From NCBI GenBank assembly GCA_045615705.1, contig JAZLFH010000040.1:1-29872 (forward strand): a stretch of DNA of 29,872 nucleotides. The letters run 5' to 3'. The notes under the pieces are model-generated. The model saw nothing but the letters and a program-made list of their open reading frames with translations, was not told where the DNA came from and did not search any database. Positions 22,766 to 29,872 of this stretch are shown one piece after another; the first letter of the stretch is position 1, and every line of letters starts with the position of its first letter. The DNA comes from JAZLFH01 sp045615705 (GTDB taxonomy: Bacteria > Bacillota > Clostridia > UMGS1883). The position numbers and the translations under genes are program-made.

Positions 22766-24064
22766 ATGAGTTATAATATGCTCGATGTGTGGACAAGAGT
22801 TTTGGAACTCATGGAAAATGAAGTTACTCAAATCGGTTTTTCCACATGGATTAAAGATATTGTTCCCGTTTCTGTTTCGGGAAATGTATTTTATTTGAAT
22901 GTAGATAACAATATTACTCAAAATATGGTTTCTACAAGGTATTCCGCTCTTATCAAAAACTGCCTTTTTGAAGTTACCGGCGAAAATTTTGAAATAGCCG
23001 TTTCGGTTGCTTCAAAAGAACCTAAGATAAAAGAAGCGGTTGAAAGAAAGAGTCAGAGATACACCTTTGACAACTTTATAATCGGAACTTCAAACAGGTT
23101 TGCTCACGCAGGAGCTCTTGCCGTTGCGGAATCCCCTGCAATCGCTTATAATCCGCTTTTTTTGTACGGTGATGTCGGCCTCGGAAAAACACATTTGATG
23201 AACGCAATTAAAAATTACATAAAAGCAGACGACCCGGAAAAAAATATTGTTTTTGTAAGCGGTGAATCATTCACAAACGAATTTGTAGAATCAATTATGA
23301 GTAATTCGGTTTCCGCTTTCAGAAACAAGTTCCGTTCGTGCGATGTTCTTTTGGTTGACGATATTCAGTTTATCGCCGGAAAAGAGCGAAGCGAAGAGGA
23401 ATTTTTCTATACATTTGAAGCACTTCACCAGTCAGAGCGACAGATAGTCATTTCGTCCGACCGACCGCCGAATGAAATTCAAATGGTTCACAACCGCTTG
23501 CTTTCCCGTTTTGAATGGGGGCTTACCTGCGACCTTCACCCGCCGGATTTTGAAACGAGAATGGCTATTATAAAACAAAAACTTGAAGACGAAAACGAAT
23601 TTTTGGAAGAAGAAATAGTAGAACTTATCGCTACAAAAGTTAAGAACAATATCCGTGAACTTGAAGGCGTTTATAACAGAGTTATAGCGTACAAAAGGCT
23701 CATTGACGGTGAAATTTCGCCGGAAGTTGTAAATAATGTAATTGAGCAGTATGTTTTGGACGACAAAAATAAAAAACCTATTACGGTTAAAAGCATTATT
23801 GAATTTTGTGCAAAGTTTTTCGGTGTTACGCCGGAAGATATAATTTCAACAAAGAGGACAAAAGAAATTGCCTTTGCAAGAAAAGTAGCAATATATGTAA
23901 GCCGTGAAATTACGGGGCTTTCTTCTCCGAAAATAGGAACTTTCTTTAACAGGGACCACGCTACTGTTATTTATAATTGCGAAGCATTGGAAAATGAAAT
24001 GAAAGAAGATTTAACTTTAAAAGGTAATGTTTCAAACATTATAAAAGACATTAAAGAAGAGTAG
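22766..24064 (+). CDS. dnaA: Chromosomal replication initiator protein DnaA
   Basis: DnaA binds the origin, forms an ATP-dependent filament, opens the duplex and brings in the helicase. The 432-residue product has domain I (residues 1-80, WTRVLELMENEV and FSTWI), a very short linker, and an AAA+ domain with Walker A GDVGLGKT (135-142) and VDDIQFI as Walker B. Its C-terminal DNA-binding domain carries the signature NRDHATVIYNCEAL, where the usual DHTT of the recognition helix reads D397-H398-A399-T400. The ATG at 22766 is chosen over one at 22751, which overlaps the ribosome-binding site GAGAGG. The stop codon lies inside a 20-base repeat that is also found upstream of the gene. Confidence 0.97.
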   Translation: MSYNMLDVWTRVLELMENEVTQIGFSTWIKDIVPVSVSGNVFYLNVDNNITQNMVSTRYSALIKNCLFEVTGENFEIAVSVASKEPKIKEAVERKSQRYTFDNFIIGTSNRFAHAGALAVAESPAIAYNPLFLYGDVGLGKTHLMNAIKNYIKADDPEKNIVFVSGESFTNEFVESIMSNSVSAFRNKFRSCDVLLVDDIQFIAGKERSEEEFFYTFEALHQSERQIVISSDRPPNEIQMVHNRLLSRFEWGLTCDLHPPDFETRMAIIKQKLEDENEFLEEEIVELIATKVKNNIRELEGVYNRVIAYKRLIDGEISPEVVNNVIEQYVLDDKNKKPITVKSIIEFCAKFFGVTPEDIISTKRTKEIAFARKVAIYVSREITGLSSPKIGTFFNRDHATVIYNCEALENEMKEDLTLKGNVSNIIKDIKEE

Positions 24065-24079
24065 TTTTTAACAGTTTTT
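24060..24079 (+). repeat. 20-base repeat flanking dnaA, downstream copy
   Basis: Identical to 22658-22677 and containing the dnaA stop codon (24062-24064). It places a TTTTTAACA element at 24065-24073, at the start of the dnaA-dnaN gap. Confidence 0.95.
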
Positions 24080-24244
24080 GTATAATTAGTAATTTGTAAA
24101 AAAATGTATTTAAAAGTTTTAAGAAAGTTTTTAATTTTTAAAATGGCTTTATTTAGGCATCTTACATAACTTTTAAGACTTTTTGACAAGTTCTATAAAT
24201 ACTAACTATTTATTTATATTTTTATTTTTTAAAGGGGTATCATC
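24080..24244. other. AT-rich dnaA-dnaN gap, possible downstream origin arm
   Basis: This gap is almost all A/T, with no gene and no hairpin terminator. Together with the repeat at its left edge it resembles the bipartite origins of Bacillus, where both sides of dnaA take part. It also carries the dnaN promoter. Confidence 0.5.
24183..24212 (+). promoter_or_regulatory. dnaN promoter
   Basis: A perfect TTGACA (24183-24188) is followed after 18 bases by a weak TATTTA (24207-24212). dnaN may therefore have its own start besides readthrough from dnaA. Confidence 0.55.
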
Positions 24245-25348
24245 ATGAGATTTATTTGTAATTCGCAAATTCTTTCAAAAGCAGTTAATGTTGTAAGCAA
24301 AGCATCGGCTCCAAAAAGCGTAAACCCGATATTGGAAGGAATTTTGATAAGAGCAAAAGAAAACACTCTTACTTTTACCGGAAATAATTTGGATATGGCG
24401 ATAGAAACAAAAATAGAAGCAGATGTAAAAGAAGAAGGCGAAATTGTTTTAAACTGCTCAATGCTTTTGGATATTTTAAGAAGACTTCCTTTGTCCGATG
24501 CCGATTTTAAAATGGATGAAAAAAGAGCGGTTTCCATTGATTGTCAGAATGCGTCTTACAAAATTGTCGGTCTTGATGCAAAAGAATTTCCCGAAATTCC
24601 CAAAATTGATGTTTCAAGTGAAATAACAATTAAAGAACAAGATTTAAAAGATGTTATAAATAAAACTCTTTTTGCAGTTGCTTTAACCGATGTAAGACCG
24701 ACTTTAACAGGTTCTCTTTTTGAAGTTGAAGACAATGTGTTAAATGTGGTATCTCTTGACGGATTTAGGCTTGCATTTAAAAAAATAAGAGTTGAAAAAA
24801 CACAAGAACAGGGAAAATTTATTATTCCCGGAAAAACACAAAACGAACTTTTAAAACTTTTGGGTGATTCGGAAGAAGAAGAAATAAAAATCGGATTTTC
24901 TAAAAATCACGCAATTATAAAGAGTGAGAATTATACTGTCGTTACAAGGTTAATAGAGGGCGAATTCTGGGCATATAAGAGAAATATTCCGACAGAGTTT
25001 AATTTTGAAATTACTCTTGATACAAAAGAATTTTTAAAAAGCCTTGAAAGAACCGAGCCAATCATTGAAGATTATTCCAAAAATCCAGTTGTAATTTCTC
25101 TTTCTGAGGGTGAAATAAAAATTAATTGTCAGACAAGGCTCGGTATGGTTAATGATTATATAAATTGTAATTACTCGGGCGAATATATGGAAGCGGGATT
25201 TAATCTTAAATATCTTTTGGATGCGGTTAAAAACTGCCAGACGGAGCATTTGGATTTTAAGGGAAACAGTCCTACGAGTCCTTTTATAATTATTCCGAAA
25301 GAAGACGAAGATATTTTGTATTTGGTAGTTCCGGCAAGAATTAAGTAA
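24245..25348 (+). CDS. dnaN: DNA polymerase III beta subunit (sliding clamp)
   Basis: The ring-shaped clamp that holds polymerase III on DNA and serves as a docking site for replication and repair proteins carrying QL[SD]LF-type peptides. The 367-residue protein has the three-domain beta fold (MRFICNSQILSKAVNVVSKA at the start, GNNLDMAIETKI in domain 1, and the C-terminal YLVVPARIK region with the conserved near-terminal P-x-R). The ATG follows AAAGGGG. The stop overlaps the recF start by one base. The product is the expected partner of the QLSLF tail of the ParC-like protein in this window. Confidence 0.97.
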   Translation: MRFICNSQILSKAVNVVSKASAPKSVNPILEGILIRAKENTLTFTGNNLDMAIETKIEADVKEEGEIVLNCSMLLDILRRLPLSDADFKMDEKRAVSIDCQNASYKIVGLDAKEFPEIPKIDVSSEITIKEQDLKDVINKTLFAVALTDVRPTLTGSLFEVEDNVLNVVSLDGFRLAFKKIRVEKTQEQGKFIIPGKTQNELLKLLGDSEEEEIKIGFSKNHAIIKSENYTVVTRLIEGEFWAYKRNIPTEFNFEITLDTKEFLKSLERTEPIIEDYSKNPVVISLSEGEIKINCQTRLGMVNDYINCNYSGEYMEAGFNLKYLLDAVKNCQTEHLDFKGNSPTSPFIIIPKEDEDILYLVVPARIK

Positions 25349-26400
25349 TGGTTGCAAAAGAGATAAAATTAAAAAATTTCAGAAATTACGAAGAAAAAAG
25401 TTTTTCGTTTTCACCCGAAGTTAATGTAATTGTCGGAAAAAACGGTGCCGGAAAGACAAATCTTTTGGAAGGAATTTATCTTTTTTCACAAGGAAGGTCT
25501 TTTCGCGGAACAGAGAGTGAATTAATAAAAAAGGGCGAAGAATTTTCTAAAATTTTGCTTTCTTTTGAATCTAAAAGACAAATGACGGGCGAAATTATCC
25601 TTGAAAAGAAAGCAAGAAAGAAAATAAGGCTTAACTCGATTGTACTTGAAAAAGTCAGCAGTCTTTTGGGAAACTTTTTTTCGGTGCTTTTTACACCGGA
25701 CGAATTAAATTTAATAAAAGGATTTCCCGAAGGAAGAAGGCACTTGATTGACAGTGCGATTATTCCTTTAAAACCGAAATATATTAAGACACTGGGGGCA
25801 TACAATGTTGTTTTGGCACAAAAAAGAGCGGTTTTAAAAAGCGGAAATTTAAAAACTCTTGACATCTGGAACGAAAAAATAGCCGACCTTTGCAGTGAGA
25901 TTTGTTTTGAAAGGCGAAAATACATTGAAAGACTTAAATTAATTGCAAAAGAAGAGCAAAAAGAGTTTTCCTCCGGCAAAGAAATTCTCGATATTGTGTA
26001 TAATCCTTGTGCGTCAGGCGAAAAGAAGGAAGAAATAAAAGAAAATATTTATAAAAAACTTTTTGAACAAAAAGATAGGGAAATTGAGTACCGTTCCTGC
26101 CTTGTGGGTTCGCACAGAGAGGACATTGACTTTATAATAAACGACAGTTTGGCGAAAAATTTTGCTTCGCAGGGGCAGATGAGAACGGCGGTTTTGTGCG
26201 TTAAAATATCACAGGCTAAAATCATAGAAGAAGAAACAGAAGAAAAACCGGTGTTTTTACTTGATGATGTTTTAAGCGAACTTGATTCTTTAAGACGGGA
26301 TTTCTTAAAAGAGAGAATTTCAAAAAATCAAGCAATAATAACATCAACCGAGGCTGACGGACTGCTTTTAAAGTCTAATATTATAAAAATCGGAGAATGA
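25348..26400 (+). CDS. recF: DNA replication and repair protein RecF
   Basis: An SMC-like ATPase that, with RecO and RecR, loads RecA at single-strand gaps. The 350-residue protein opens with KLKNFRNYE, then Walker A GKNGAGKT (30-37), an ABC-type signature SQGQMRTA near residue 272, and Walker B PVFLLDDVLSELDS near residue 306. Its ATG overlaps the dnaN stop (TAATG) and no good ribosome-binding site is seen, so translation is probably coupled to dnaN. The small S4-domain gene (yaaA/rlbA) that commonly lies between dnaN and recF is absent. It overlaps or abuts remB downstream. Confidence 0.96.
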   Translation: MVAKEIKLKNFRNYEEKSFSFSPEVNVIVGKNGAGKTNLLEGIYLFSQGRSFRGTESELIKKGEEFSKILLSFESKRQMTGEIILEKKARKKIRLNSIVLEKVSSLLGNFFSVLFTPDELNLIKGFPEGRRHLIDSAIIPLKPKYIKTLGAYNVVLAQKRAVLKSGNLKTLDIWNEKIADLCSEICFERRKYIERLKLIAKEEQKEFSSGKEILDIVYNPCASGEKKEEIKENIYKKLFEQKDREIEYRSCLVGSHREDIDFIINDSLAKNFASQGQMRTAVLCVKISQAKIIEEETEEKPVFLLDDVLSELDSLRRDFLKERISKNQAIITSTEADGLLLKSNIIKIGE

Positions 26401-26402
26401 AG

Positions 26403-26633
26403 ATGTATCTGCACATAGGTAACAATTTTGTGGTTAAAAAAAGTGAAATTGTGGCGGTTTTTGACCTTGAAACCACATCTGTCGGGAAAAAAACCCGTGA
26501 ATTTTTGAAAAAAGCGGAAAAAGAGGGAAAAATAATAACTGTTTCTCTTGACGAAATTCCGAAAACTTATATTTTGTGCAAAGATAAAATTTATATATCC
26601 CCGTTTAGCAGTCAAACACTTTCAAAAAGATAA
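26403..26633 (+). CDS. remB: RemB/YaaB-like DUF370 protein
   Basis: A 76-residue protein of the RemA/RemB (DUF370) family. RemB affects biofilm matrix expression in Bacillus subtilis; the related RemA is a DNA-binding ring. The family features are the N-terminal MYLHIGNNFVVKKSEIVAVFDLE and the C-terminal YISPFSSQTLSKR, which match YaaB in both content and place between recF and gyrB. An ATG at 26397 overlaps the recF stop, but the second ATG at 26403 has GGAG seven bases upstream and gives the normal MYLHIG start, so it is preferred. Its role in this organism is unknown. Confidence 0.9.
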   Translation: MYLHIGNNFVVKKSEIVAVFDLETTSVGKKTREFLKKAEKEGKIITVSLDEIPKTYILCKDKIYISPFSSQTLSKR

Positions 26634-26637
26634 ATAA

Positions 26638-26666
26638 TTAACACATATAAAAGATTTTACTATAAT
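26638..26666 (+). promoter_or_regulatory. gyrB promoter
   Basis: TTAACA (26638-26643), 17 bases and a consensus TATAAT (26661-26666) lie just ahead of gyrB. The short hairpin TGCC-GATTT-GGCA follows at 26674-26686 in the leader. Confidence 0.8.
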
Positions 26667-26699
26667 TAATTTTGCCGATTTGGCATAAAGGAGAAAATA

Positions 26700-28631
26700 A
26701 TGAGCGAAAAGGTAACAAGGGAGTACGGAGCACAGGAAATTCAGGTTCTTGAAGGTCTTGAAGCAGTCAGAAAAAGACCGGGTATGTACATCGGTTCTAC
26801 AAGTGAGAACGGTCTTCATCATTTGGTATATGAAATTGTCGATAACTCTATTGATGAAGCGTTGGCGGGTTTTTGTACTCACATTGAAGTAGAAATAGGA
26901 ACGGACGGAACAATTACCGTTTCCGATAACGGACGAGGAATTCCCACGGGAATACACCCGAAAGAGGGCATTCCTGCGGTTGAACTTGTTTTTACAAAAC
27001 TTCATGCCGGCGGAAAGTTCGGCGGCGGCGGATACAAAGTATCCGGAGGTCTTCACGGCGTTGGTGCGTCTGTTGTTAATGCACTTTCGGAGTATCTTGA
27101 AGTCTGGATTTATGACGGAGAAAACGAACACTATCAAAAATACGAAAGAGGTCATAAATTAGCCGACTTAAAAATAATAGGAAAAGCGGAAAACGGAAGA
27201 AAAGGTACAACCGTCAAATTTAAGCCGGACGGCGAAATTTTTGACACGGTTGAATTTTCCTATGATGTTTTGTTAAAAAGACTTCGTGAACAGGCATTTT
27301 TAAATAAAGGGATAAGAATTACCCTTACCGACAAGCGTGAAGAAGAAAGAACAAAGAGTCTTTTGTACGAAGGCGGTATAAAAGAATTTGTTACTTATAT
27401 AAACAAAAGCAGAGATGTTTTGCATGATGAAGTAATTTATCTCGAAGCGGAAAGAGAAACAATGGCAATGGAAATTGCCATGCAGTATAACTCGGATTAT
27501 TCCGAAAATATCGTAAGTTTTGCAAACAATATCCACACTACCGAAGGCGGATACCACGAAGCGGGATTTAAAAACGCACTTACGAGAATAATAAACGACT
27601 ACGCAAGAAAATATAATCTCTTAAAAGAGGCAGATAAGAATTTAAGCGGTGAAGATGCAAGAGAAGGACTTACCGCAGTAATCAGCATAAAAATCGAAGA
27701 AGCACAGTTTGAAGGGCAGACAAAGACAAAACTCGGAAATATCGAAGTTCGTTCAATGGTTGAAAACGCAATGCAAGAAAAACTCACGAGTTTTCTTGAA
27801 GAAAATCCGACCGTTGCAAGGGCAATTATAGACAAGGCTCTCACCGCTTCAAGAGCGAGAGAAGCAGCACGAAAAGCAAGAGATGCAACAAGAAGAAAAA
27901 GTGCTCTTGAATCTGCACGCCTTCCCGGAAAACTTGCGGATTGTATCGAAAAAAGTAACGAACGCACCGAAATTTACATCGTTGAGGGAGATAGTGCAGG
28001 CGGAAGTGCAAAAGAGGGCAGGGACAGAAATTTCCAGGCAATTCTTCCTCTTTGGGGCAAAATGCTCAATGTTGAAAAGGCAAGAATAGATAAAGTTTAC
28101 GGCAACGAAAAACTTACTCCCGTAATTTTGGCGTTGGGAGCGGGTATCGGCGAAGAATTTGATGTTGAAAAACTCAGATACGACAAAATTATAATTATGG
28201 CAGATGCCGATGTTGACGGTTCGCACATAAGAACGCTTCTTTTGACATTCTTCTTCCGTTTTATGCGTCCGCTTATCGAAGAAGGTCATGTATATCTTGC
28301 TCAGCCGCCGCTTTTTAAAGTGTCAAAGGGCAAAACCGAGCGGTATGCTTATAACGAGCATGACATGGAAGAAGTTATGACATTTATGAAAGAAAAGTTC
28401 GGCGATGACGCAAAATTCGATGTTCAAAGATACAAAGGTCTGGGTGAAATGGACGCACAGCAACTTTGGGACACAACAATGAACCCCGACACCCGTGTTA
28501 TGAAAAGGGTAACACTTTCCGATGCGGTTGAAGCTGACGAAATATTTACCGTTCTGATGGGCGACAAGGTTGAGCCAAGACGAGAATTTATCGAGTCAAA
28601 CGCACAGTATGTAACAAATCTTGATATATAA
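26700..28631 (+). CDS. gyrB: DNA gyrase subunit B
   Basis: The ATPase and Toprim subunit of gyrase, which with GyrA introduces negative supercoils. The 643-residue protein has the GHKL ATP site (EIVDNSIDEALAG, DNGRGIPTGIHP, GGLHGVGASVVNALS), a transducer domain, and a Toprim domain with EGDSAGGSAKEGRDR and DADVDGSHIRTLL, ending with YKGLGEMDAQQLWDTTMNP. The length is that of a Gram-positive GyrB without insertions. The position just after the Toprim start reads ILPLWGKMLNVEKAR, with Trp where Lys or Arg is usual. The gene has its own promoter and ribosome-binding site (AAAGGAG) and lies 10 bases before gyrA. Confidence 0.97.
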   Translation: MSEKVTREYGAQEIQVLEGLEAVRKRPGMYIGSTSENGLHHLVYEIVDNSIDEALAGFCTHIEVEIGTDGTITVSDNGRGIPTGIHPKEGIPAVELVFTKLHAGGKFGGGGYKVSGGLHGVGASVVNALSEYLEVWIYDGENEHYQKYERGHKLADLKIIGKAENGRKGTTVKFKPDGEIFDTVEFSYDVLLKRLREQAFLNKGIRITLTDKREEERTKSLLYEGGIKEFVTYINKSRDVLHDEVIYLEAERETMAMEIAMQYNSDYSENIVSFANNIHTTEGGYHEAGFKNALTRIINDYARKYNLLKEADKNLSGEDAREGLTAVISIKIEEAQFEGQTKTKLGNIEVRSMVENAMQEKLTSFLEENPTVARAIIDKALTASRAREAARKARDATRRKSALESARLPGKLADCIEKSNERTEIYIVEGDSAGGSAKEGRDRNFQAILPLWGKMLNVEKARIDKVYGNEKLTPVILALGAGIGEEFDVEKLRYDKIIIMADADVDGSHIRTLLLTFFFRFMRPLIEEGHVYLAQPPLFKVSKGKTERYAYNEHDMEEVMTFMKEKFGDDAKFDVQRYKGLGEMDAQQLWDTTMNPDTRVMKRVTLSDAVEADEIFTVLMGDKVEPRREFIESNAQYVTNLDI

Positions 28632-28641
28632 GGAGGACAAT

Positions 28642-29872
28642 ATGGACGAGTATAACAACGAATATGAAAATAACGGACACAACAGTTTAATAGAAACGGA
28701 CCTCGTAAATGAAATGCGTTCCTCCTACATAGATTATGCGATGAGCGTTATTGTAGCAAGAGCACTTCCCGATGTACGAGACGGTTTAAAACCTATACAC
28801 AGAAGAATTTTATACACAATGTATCAGGCGGGATATACTCCCGATAAGCCTTATAAAAAGTGTGCCGCCACAGTCGGTGATGTTATGGGTAAATACCATC
28901 CGCACGGCGATGCCGCAATTTATGAGTCGATGGTCAGAATGGCACAGTCGTTTTCTCTTCGCTATCCGCTTGTTGACGGACACGGAAACTTCGGTAGTGT
29001 TGACGGCGACCCGCCGGCTGCCCAGCGTTACACGGAGTCAAGACTGAGTAAAATTTCACTTGAAACACTTTCGGAAATAGACAAAGAAACAGTAGATTTT
29101 GTACCCAACTACGATGAATCTTTAAAAGAACCCACCGTACTTCCGTCAGTTCTTCCGCAACTTCTCATCAACGGTTCGTCCGGTATTGCGGTAGGTATGG
29201 CAACAAACATTCCTCCGCACAATTTGACCGAGGTAATTGACGGTGCGTTGGCACTTATCAAAAACCCGGACATTGAAATTGACGAGTTGATGTCGGAATA
29301 CATCAAAGGACCGGATTTTCCCACCGCAGGAATTATTATGGGAAGAAGCGGAATAAGAAATGCATATCAGACAGGCAGGGGTAAAATCATTATGCGAGCC
29401 CGTGCGGAAATTGAGGGCGAGGAAGGCTCAAAACAGAGAATTGTCGTAACCGAACTTCCCTACCAGGTAAACAAAGCACGCCTCGTTGAGCATATCGCCG
29501 ACCTCGTTCACGAAAAAAGGCTTGAAGGAATTTCCGACCTTCGTGATGAATCGGACCGTGAGGGTATGCGAATTGTTATTGAGTTAAAAAGAGATGCAAA
29601 CGCCAATGTTATACTCAATAATCTTTACAAAAATACCCAGATGCAGGAAACTTTCGGCGTAATTATGCTTGCACTCGTAAACGGCGTACCTAAGGTTTTG
29701 ACGCTAAAAGAAGTTCTTCAAAACTATCTTGAATTCCAAAAAGAAAGAGTTATCCGCCGTACAAAGCATGACTTAAAAGAAGCAGAAGCAAAAGCACATA
29801 TCCGTGAAGGACTTTTAATTGCGATTGACCACATTGACGAAGTTATTAAGATAATAAGAGAAAGTTACGATG
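28642..29872 (+). CDS. gyrA: DNA gyrase subunit A, 3' partial
   Basis: The breakage-reunion subunit of gyrase; 410 codons are in the window and the gene continues past its end. The N-terminal region shows the catalytic Tyr130 (AAQRYTESRLS) and the tower/coiled-coil start. The quinolone pocket reads HPHGDAAIYE (86-95): Ala91 stands where E. coli has Ser83, and Glu95 where it has Asp87. The C-terminal domain with the GyrA-box is outside the window. Assignment as gyrase rather than topoisomerase IV rests on the adjacency to gyrB and on the presence of a separate parC-like gene. The ATG follows AGGAGG. Confidence 0.97.
   Translation, partial: MDEYNNEYENNGHNSLIETDLVNEMRSSYIDYAMSVIVARALPDVRDGLKPIHRRILYTMYQAGYTPDKPYKKCAATVGDVMGKYHPHGDAAIYESMVRMAQSFSLRYPLVDGHGNFGSVDGDPPAAQRYTESRLSKISLETLSEIDKETVDFVPNYDESLKEPTVLPSVLPQLLINGSSGIAVGMATNIPPHNLTEVIDGALALIKNPDIEIDELMSEYIKGPDFPTAGIIMGRSGIRNAYQTGRGKIIMRARAEIEGEEGSKQRIVVTELPYQVNKARLVEHIADLVHEKRLEGISDLRDESDREGMRIVIELKRDANANVILNNLYKNTQMQETFGVIMLALVNGVPKVLTLKEVLQNYLEFQKERVIRRTKHDLKEAEAKAHIREGLLIAIDHIDEVIKIIRESYD

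Noticed and set aside
28862..29047. Small plus-strand reading frame inside gyrA
   Set aside because: It is an out-of-frame shadow of a conserved gyrA segment.

Overview
The window comes from a low-to-moderate-GC anaerobic member of the Bacillota, most likely class Clostridia. It covers the chromosomal replication origin and about 22 kb to its left and 7 kb to its right. The evidence is the divergent rpmH / dnaA arrangement, the block rpmH-rnpA-yidD-yidC-jag-mnmE-mnmG-rsmG on one side of the origin and dnaA-dnaN-recF-remB-gyrB-gyrA on the other, a long Bacillus-type SRP RNA just upstream of dnaX-ybaB-recR, a Noc-type ParB protein, an AddB nuclease, a one-chain (alpha2-type) glycyl-tRNA synthetase and a 2-oxoacid:ferredoxin oxidoreductase. 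The species cannot be named from the sequence alone.

Layout. 1-1989 (+): end of a 2-oxoacid:ferredoxin oxidoreductase operon (beta and gamma subunits) followed by an Mrp/Nbp35-type Fe-S carrier ATPase. 2115-3605 (+): a secreted three-domain protein ending in a chagasin-like protease-inhibitor domain. 3633-6923 (-): addB without addA. 6944-7285: overlapping divergent promoters and the SRP RNA. 7286-9855 (+): dnaX-ybaB-recR, with a candidate -1 frameshift site in dnaX. 9960-13590 (-): glyS and a parC-like topoisomerase A subunit whose last residues form a sliding-clamp-binding motif. 13774-15896 (+): a membrane-anchored M23 peptidase and noc. 16097-22481 (-): rsmG, mnmG, mnmE, then the jag/yidC/yidD/rnpA/rpmH operon. 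22482-22765 and 24065-24244: the two AT-rich arms of the presumed origin, flanking dnaA. 22766-29872 (+): dnaA, dnaN, recF, remB, gyrB and gyrA, the last cut by the window end.

How it fits together. Most of the window is replication and genome-maintenance machinery (DnaA, clamp, clamp loader, RecF/RecR, AddB, gyrase, a ParC-like protein, Noc), mixed with protein export (SRP RNA, YidC, YidD), ribosome and tRNA maturation (L34, RnpA, RsmG, MnmE/MnmG, GlyRS) and the RNA-binding protein Jag. Genes right of the origin and most genes left of it are read away from it. SRP RNA-dnaX-ybaB-recR, noc and the M23 peptidase are read towards it. Promoters with near-consensus -35 and -10 boxes and strong hairpin terminators are easy to see, so the transcription units can be drawn with fair confidence.

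No CRISPR array, insertion sequence, prophage or tRNA gene was seen. The most interesting points are: an unusual 20-base repeat on both sides of dnaA together with a changed residue in the DnaA recognition helix; the QLSLF tail of the ParC-like protein; natural Ala and Met at the quinolone-anchor positions of GyrA and ParC; the dnaX slippery heptamer; and the three-domain chagasin-like protein.
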